Below, in pieces: positions 61,564-64,000 of a stretch of 64,000 nucleotides of DNA. Below the pieces are notes generated by a model that was not told where the DNA came from, ran no database searches, and saw only the letters and a program-made list of their open reading frames with translations. The translations under genes were made by a program, and so were the position numbers. Position 1 is the first letter of the stretch; every line of letters starts with the position of its first letter. The stretch covers positions 174,487-238,486 of the forward strand of contig NZ_JAGETY010000009.1 in the NCBI RefSeq assembly GCF_017571525.1. Reading direction: 5' to 3'. This stretch comes from Hymenobacter sp. BT559 (lineage in GTDB: Bacteria > Bacteroidota > Bacteroidia > Cytophagales > Hymenobacteraceae).

Positions 61564-62505
61564 ATGGACCAGGTAGCTGCTGGCGTACACCAGTTGCGCA
61601 TCAAGCGCTTTGTGAATGCGTATTTTGTCGAAACCGGCACGCCCGGCGAGTGGGTGCTCATCGACACCGGCCTGCCGGGCTCGGAGAAAGAGATTATTGC
61701 GGCGGCCGACGAGCTCTTTTACCCCGGCACGCACCCCGAGGCCATCATCCTGACCCACGGCCACCTCGACCACCTGGGCTCGGCCAAAGAGCTGGCCCAG
61801 CACTGGGGCGTGCCCGTGATAGCGCACCCGCTGGAGCTGCCCTACATCACGGGCAAGGCGCTGTACCCGCCGCGCGACCCCACGGTGGGCGGCTCGCTGG
61901 CGTTTATGAGTCGGTTTTTCCCGACGCAATTACCTAACCTCGAAGACCTAGCCGAAGCCTTGCCGCTCGATGATGAGCACCCGCCGCACCTGGTGCAGTG
62001 GCGCTGGCTGCATGTGCCGGGCCACGCGCCGGGCCAAATTGCGCTATTTCGCGAGGCCGACCGCACGCTCATTGGCGGCGATGCCTTTGCCACCACCGAC
62101 CACGAGTCTATTCCGGCCGTGCTGCTGGGTATTCCGAAAATCAGCGTGGCCGGCGCGCCCTTCAACTACGACTGGGAGAAGTGCTTCCAGTCGGTGCAAC
62201 TATTAGCCGACCTTGAGCCCGTGTCTATTGGCTGCGGGCACGGCCCGGTCATTACGGGCCCGGCTGCCACGGAGGGTCTGCGCCACCTGGCCGACAACTA
62301 CCACCTGCCCAAGCAGGGCCGCTACCTGCACGAGCCGGCCCGCACCGACGCCAGCGGCGTCGAGCACCTGCCCCCGGCCCCCGAAGACAAGCTGCCCAAG
62401 CAGGCCGCCGCCATTGGCGTGAGCCTGCTGCTGGCCGGCGCGGCCTGGCTGGTGGTGGGCGGCCGCCGCAAAAAAGTAAAGCGCTACAAACGCCCGGTTA
62501 GCTAG
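61564..62505 (+). CDS. Metallo-beta-lactamase-fold hydrolase with C-terminal membrane anchor
   Basis: 313 residues. Metal site motifs: THGHLDHLG (HxHxDH), the His of VPGHAPGQI, Asp in LIGGDAF and His in GCGHGPV; the catalytic set is complete. The last 40 residues hold a membrane span (AAIGVSLLLAGAAWLVV) and a lysine/arginine-rich end, so it should sit on the inner face of the membrane. Substrate unknown (glyoxalase II, lactonase and others share this layout). I prefer the ATG at 61564; an ATG at 61522 would add 14 residues. Confidence 0.9.
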   Translation: MDQVAAGVHQLRIKRFVNAYFVETGTPGEWVLIDTGLPGSEKEIIAAADELFYPGTHPEAIILTHGHLDHLGSAKELAQHWGVPVIAHPLELPYITGKALYPPRDPTVGGSLAFMSRFFPTQLPNLEDLAEALPLDDEHPPHLVQWRWLHVPGHAPGQIALFREADRTLIGGDAFATTDHESIPAVLLGIPKISVAGAPFNYDWEKCFQSVQLLADLEPVSIGCGHGPVITGPAATEGLRHLADNYHLPKQGRYLHEPARTDASGVEHLPPAPEDKLPKQAAAIGVSLLLAGAAWLVVGGRRKKVKRYKRPVS

Positions 62506-62531
62506 CCGGCGGGTACTCGGCGCTATTTTTG

Positions 62532-62597
62532 ACAGGCGGGGCTAGCGGGCCGGCGATAGTTTCGCTGGCTCGCTAGCCCCGCCTGTTACCTGTTTTT
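62532..62597 (+). terminator. Hairpin after the metallo-beta-lactamase gene
   Basis: 16-bp perfect stem ACAGGCGGGGCTAGCG / CGCTAGCCCCGCCTGT with a 23-nt loop, followed after five bases by TGTTTTT. Confidence 0.6.
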
Positions 62598-62607
62598 GCC
62601 CTTGCTC

Positions 62608-63039
62608 ATGACCCGCTACCTGCTGGCCGCCCTGCTCTTGCCAAGCCCCGCTCCTGGCCCGCCCGCGGCGTTTTACACCACGTATACTTACACGGCCTAC
62701 ACCGTGTACGACAGCACTACCGATGAGCCCCCGACCCAAGTGCCGGGCGTGGGCGGCACGCTGGCCCTGCGCGCCGATGGCACCTACGACAAGCGCCTGA
62801 GCCTGCTGCTCGGCGATAGCGGCCCGCGTTTTTTCACCCAACACGGCAAGTTCACCACGAAAGGCGACAGCATCGTATTTCGCTTTACCGACTTGAAAGG
62901 CAGCGATGTGCAGCGGGGCACCTACCGCTACGACGCCCGCACGCGCCGGCTCAGCATTACCCTCCTGGGGTACCCGACGGGCAACAAGGGCGTGTATGAG
63001 CTGGTAGCGACCAGCGCCGGACCTACGTCGAAGAAGTAA
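62608..63039 (+). CDS. Secreted hypothetical protein, lipocalin-like outline
   Basis: 143 residues with a short signal-like N terminus (YLLAALLLPSPAPG). The body is beta-rich with alternating residues (FYTTYTYTAYTVYD, GGTLALRADGTYDKRLSLLL, DSIVFRFTDLKGSDVQRGTYRYDA), as in small barrels where GTLTLRADGTY-type strands recur. No family recognised with confidence. The ATG at 62608 was chosen over an upstream TTG. Confidence 0.6.
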   Translation: MTRYLLAALLLPSPAPGPPAAFYTTYTYTAYTVYDSTTDEPPTQVPGVGGTLALRADGTYDKRLSLLLGDSGPRFFTQHGKFTTKGDSIVFRFTDLKGSDVQRGTYRYDARTRRLSITLLGYPTGNKGVYELVATSAGPTSKK

Positions 63040-63062
63040 ACAGACCGCTATAAGCGGCAGCC

Positions 63063-63910
63063 TTACAGGCCGTTGCTTTGCCAGCTATTATTATCATAAT
63101 CGTTATCCTTCCAATTATCGCGTTCGGCCTGAACACCGGTGAGGAATTTGGTTTCCACTTTCAGATTTTTGAGCGAGCCCCGAGCGCGGAAGTAATAGCC
63201 CAGATAGAGGCCCGGCACCAGAAAGACCCAGCCGCCAGGCCCCGGCTGCGAAGGGTCGAGCAGCACCAGCAGGGCCAATAGCAACCATACGATAGCCAGA
63301 CCAGCCAGTATTTTGCCAAAGGTGGTGCGGGCAAAAATGCGGGGCCGGTCAGCGGCCAAGCCGCTGGCTAAGCCAGTCGCCCCTGAGACGCTGCCAGCCG
63401 TAGCGGCAACTGCTACAGGTCGGGCCAGCTCCAAGCGGCTTACCAGTTCTTCGGTCCAGTCGTCCAGGGTCAGGAAGCCGGCCGGGGGCGTGCGCAGGCG
63501 CTTGCCGAAGCGAAGCCGGCCACCGCCGTGCAGTTGTAGCTCAAGTATTTGATAATAGGCCTCCTGGGGCGCAGATAGTTAGCGATGCGTGATAATGGCA
63601 GCTCTTTGGCCGGGTGGCCGGAGTCAACAGGCTGGATATACAGGCTTTCGGGCCGCAGCTCTAGCCGCACCGCGCGGTAGCCTTGGCGCCACGCCAAATA
63701 GCCGAGCGCCAGTAAGGCCACCGCCAGGGCCAGAAGGCCCACGCTGAAGCCTTCGCTGAGGCACACTAGGCCTATAACGAAGCCCGACACCGGCGCTAGT
63801 ACCATCACCCAGATATAGCCAATTTTCACTGCAAAAGCTTCGCAGCTGGGTAGGGCTGCGGGGGCATACCCGCGGTCGGGAGAGGACGAAGGGAGCGAGG
63901 AAGAGTCCAT
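63063..63910 (-). pseudogene. Membrane protein with PH-like domain, split by a frameshift near 63575
   Basis: Two overlapping frames together make one plausible protein of about 280 residues. From the ATG at 63910 the first frame gives two spans, then RAVRLELRPESLYIQP ... PLSRIANY and then loses sense. The frame ending at 63063 picks up at once from a stop at 63579-63581 with APQEAYYQILELQLHGG, GRLRFGKRLRTPPAGF and LTLDDWTEELVSRLELARP, which continues a PH-like domain, followed by two membrane spans (about VLLDPSQPGPGGWVF). The second frame has no good start (only a TTG at 63434). One missing base near CTGCGCCCC would explain it: mutation, sequencing error or, less likely, programmed frameshifting. 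Confidence 0.7.
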
Positions 63911-64000
63911 ACGAAAAGAAAGTTTATCCTATGTTCAGACACGACCCCTAATTTGGGTCAGTAAAGGAAAAGAGCGGAGTAAGATTCTAATGTTATGGGG

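Overview
The window looks like chromosomal DNA of a Bacteroidetes (Cytophagales) bacterium, most probably Hymenobacter or a close relative. The evidence is a SusC/SusD pair with FecR and an ECF sigma factor, a secreted giant protein ending in a gliding-motility/type IX sorting domain, TAnnTTTG promoter elements, weak Shine-Dalgarno signals and GC-rich coding DNA. No rRNA, tRNA or CRISPR array was seen.

Layout. 1-3.7 kb: the C-terminally cut end of a KaiC-type ATPase, an sce7726-family protein, a group III truncated globin, a DinB-fold protein and an outer-membrane barrel. 3.9-10 kb: a one-direction module of two coiled-coil proteins, a solute-binding protein fused to an OmpA peptidoglycan-binding domain, an ABC permease and an ABC ATPase. 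Every gap from the second coiled-coil gene to the ATPase carries an inverted pair of a REP-like palindrome, and a REP-associated tyrosine transposase sits on the opposite strand between permease and ATPase. 10-15.6 kb: small unknowns (one in an AT-rich patch) and a sigma-54 response regulator / histidine kinase pair with a metallo-beta-lactamase-fold gene between them.

15.8-35.2 kb is a glycan-utilisation region: pullulanase, a cytochrome c, a GH5-like enzyme, a LacI regulator with two identical 14-bp operators, a DUF4965 (glutaminase-like) protein, two GH43 enzymes, SusD, SusC with an STN signalling domain, FecR, an ECF sigma factor and a third GH43. The likely logic is that the LacI protein controls the GH5 and DUF4965 genes, while the SusC-STN/FecR/sigma relay controls the transporter and the GH43 genes behind it. 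The GH43 content suggests arabinose- or xylose-containing plant glycans.

35.3-64 kb is mostly housekeeping and accessory single genes: a glycosyltransferase and flippase pair, ruvC, two secreted paralogues, a hybrid histidine kinase convergent with a LytTR regulator, PhzF, a DUF1624-like membrane protein, a cold-shock protein, an alpha/beta hydrolase, a Rof-like protein, a spore photoproduct lyase-like radical SAM enzyme, a Vat-type acetyltransferase, a 2'-5' RNA ligase, a BLUF photoreceptor, malate:quinone oxidoreductase, nicotinamidase, a fourth GH43, an SDR, a GNAT, a thioredoxin-like protein, the type IX-sorted giant protein, another metallo-beta-lactamase-fold protein and a frameshifted membrane gene at the right edge.

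Three families of inverted repeats occupy many gaps: the REP palindrome, long hairpins built on TGCTGAGCTTGTCGAAG, and hairpins built on CCTTGCGAGCGCAGCGCGG. The most unusual parts are the OmpA-tethered ABC module interleaved with REP pairs, and the REP/transposase system itself.
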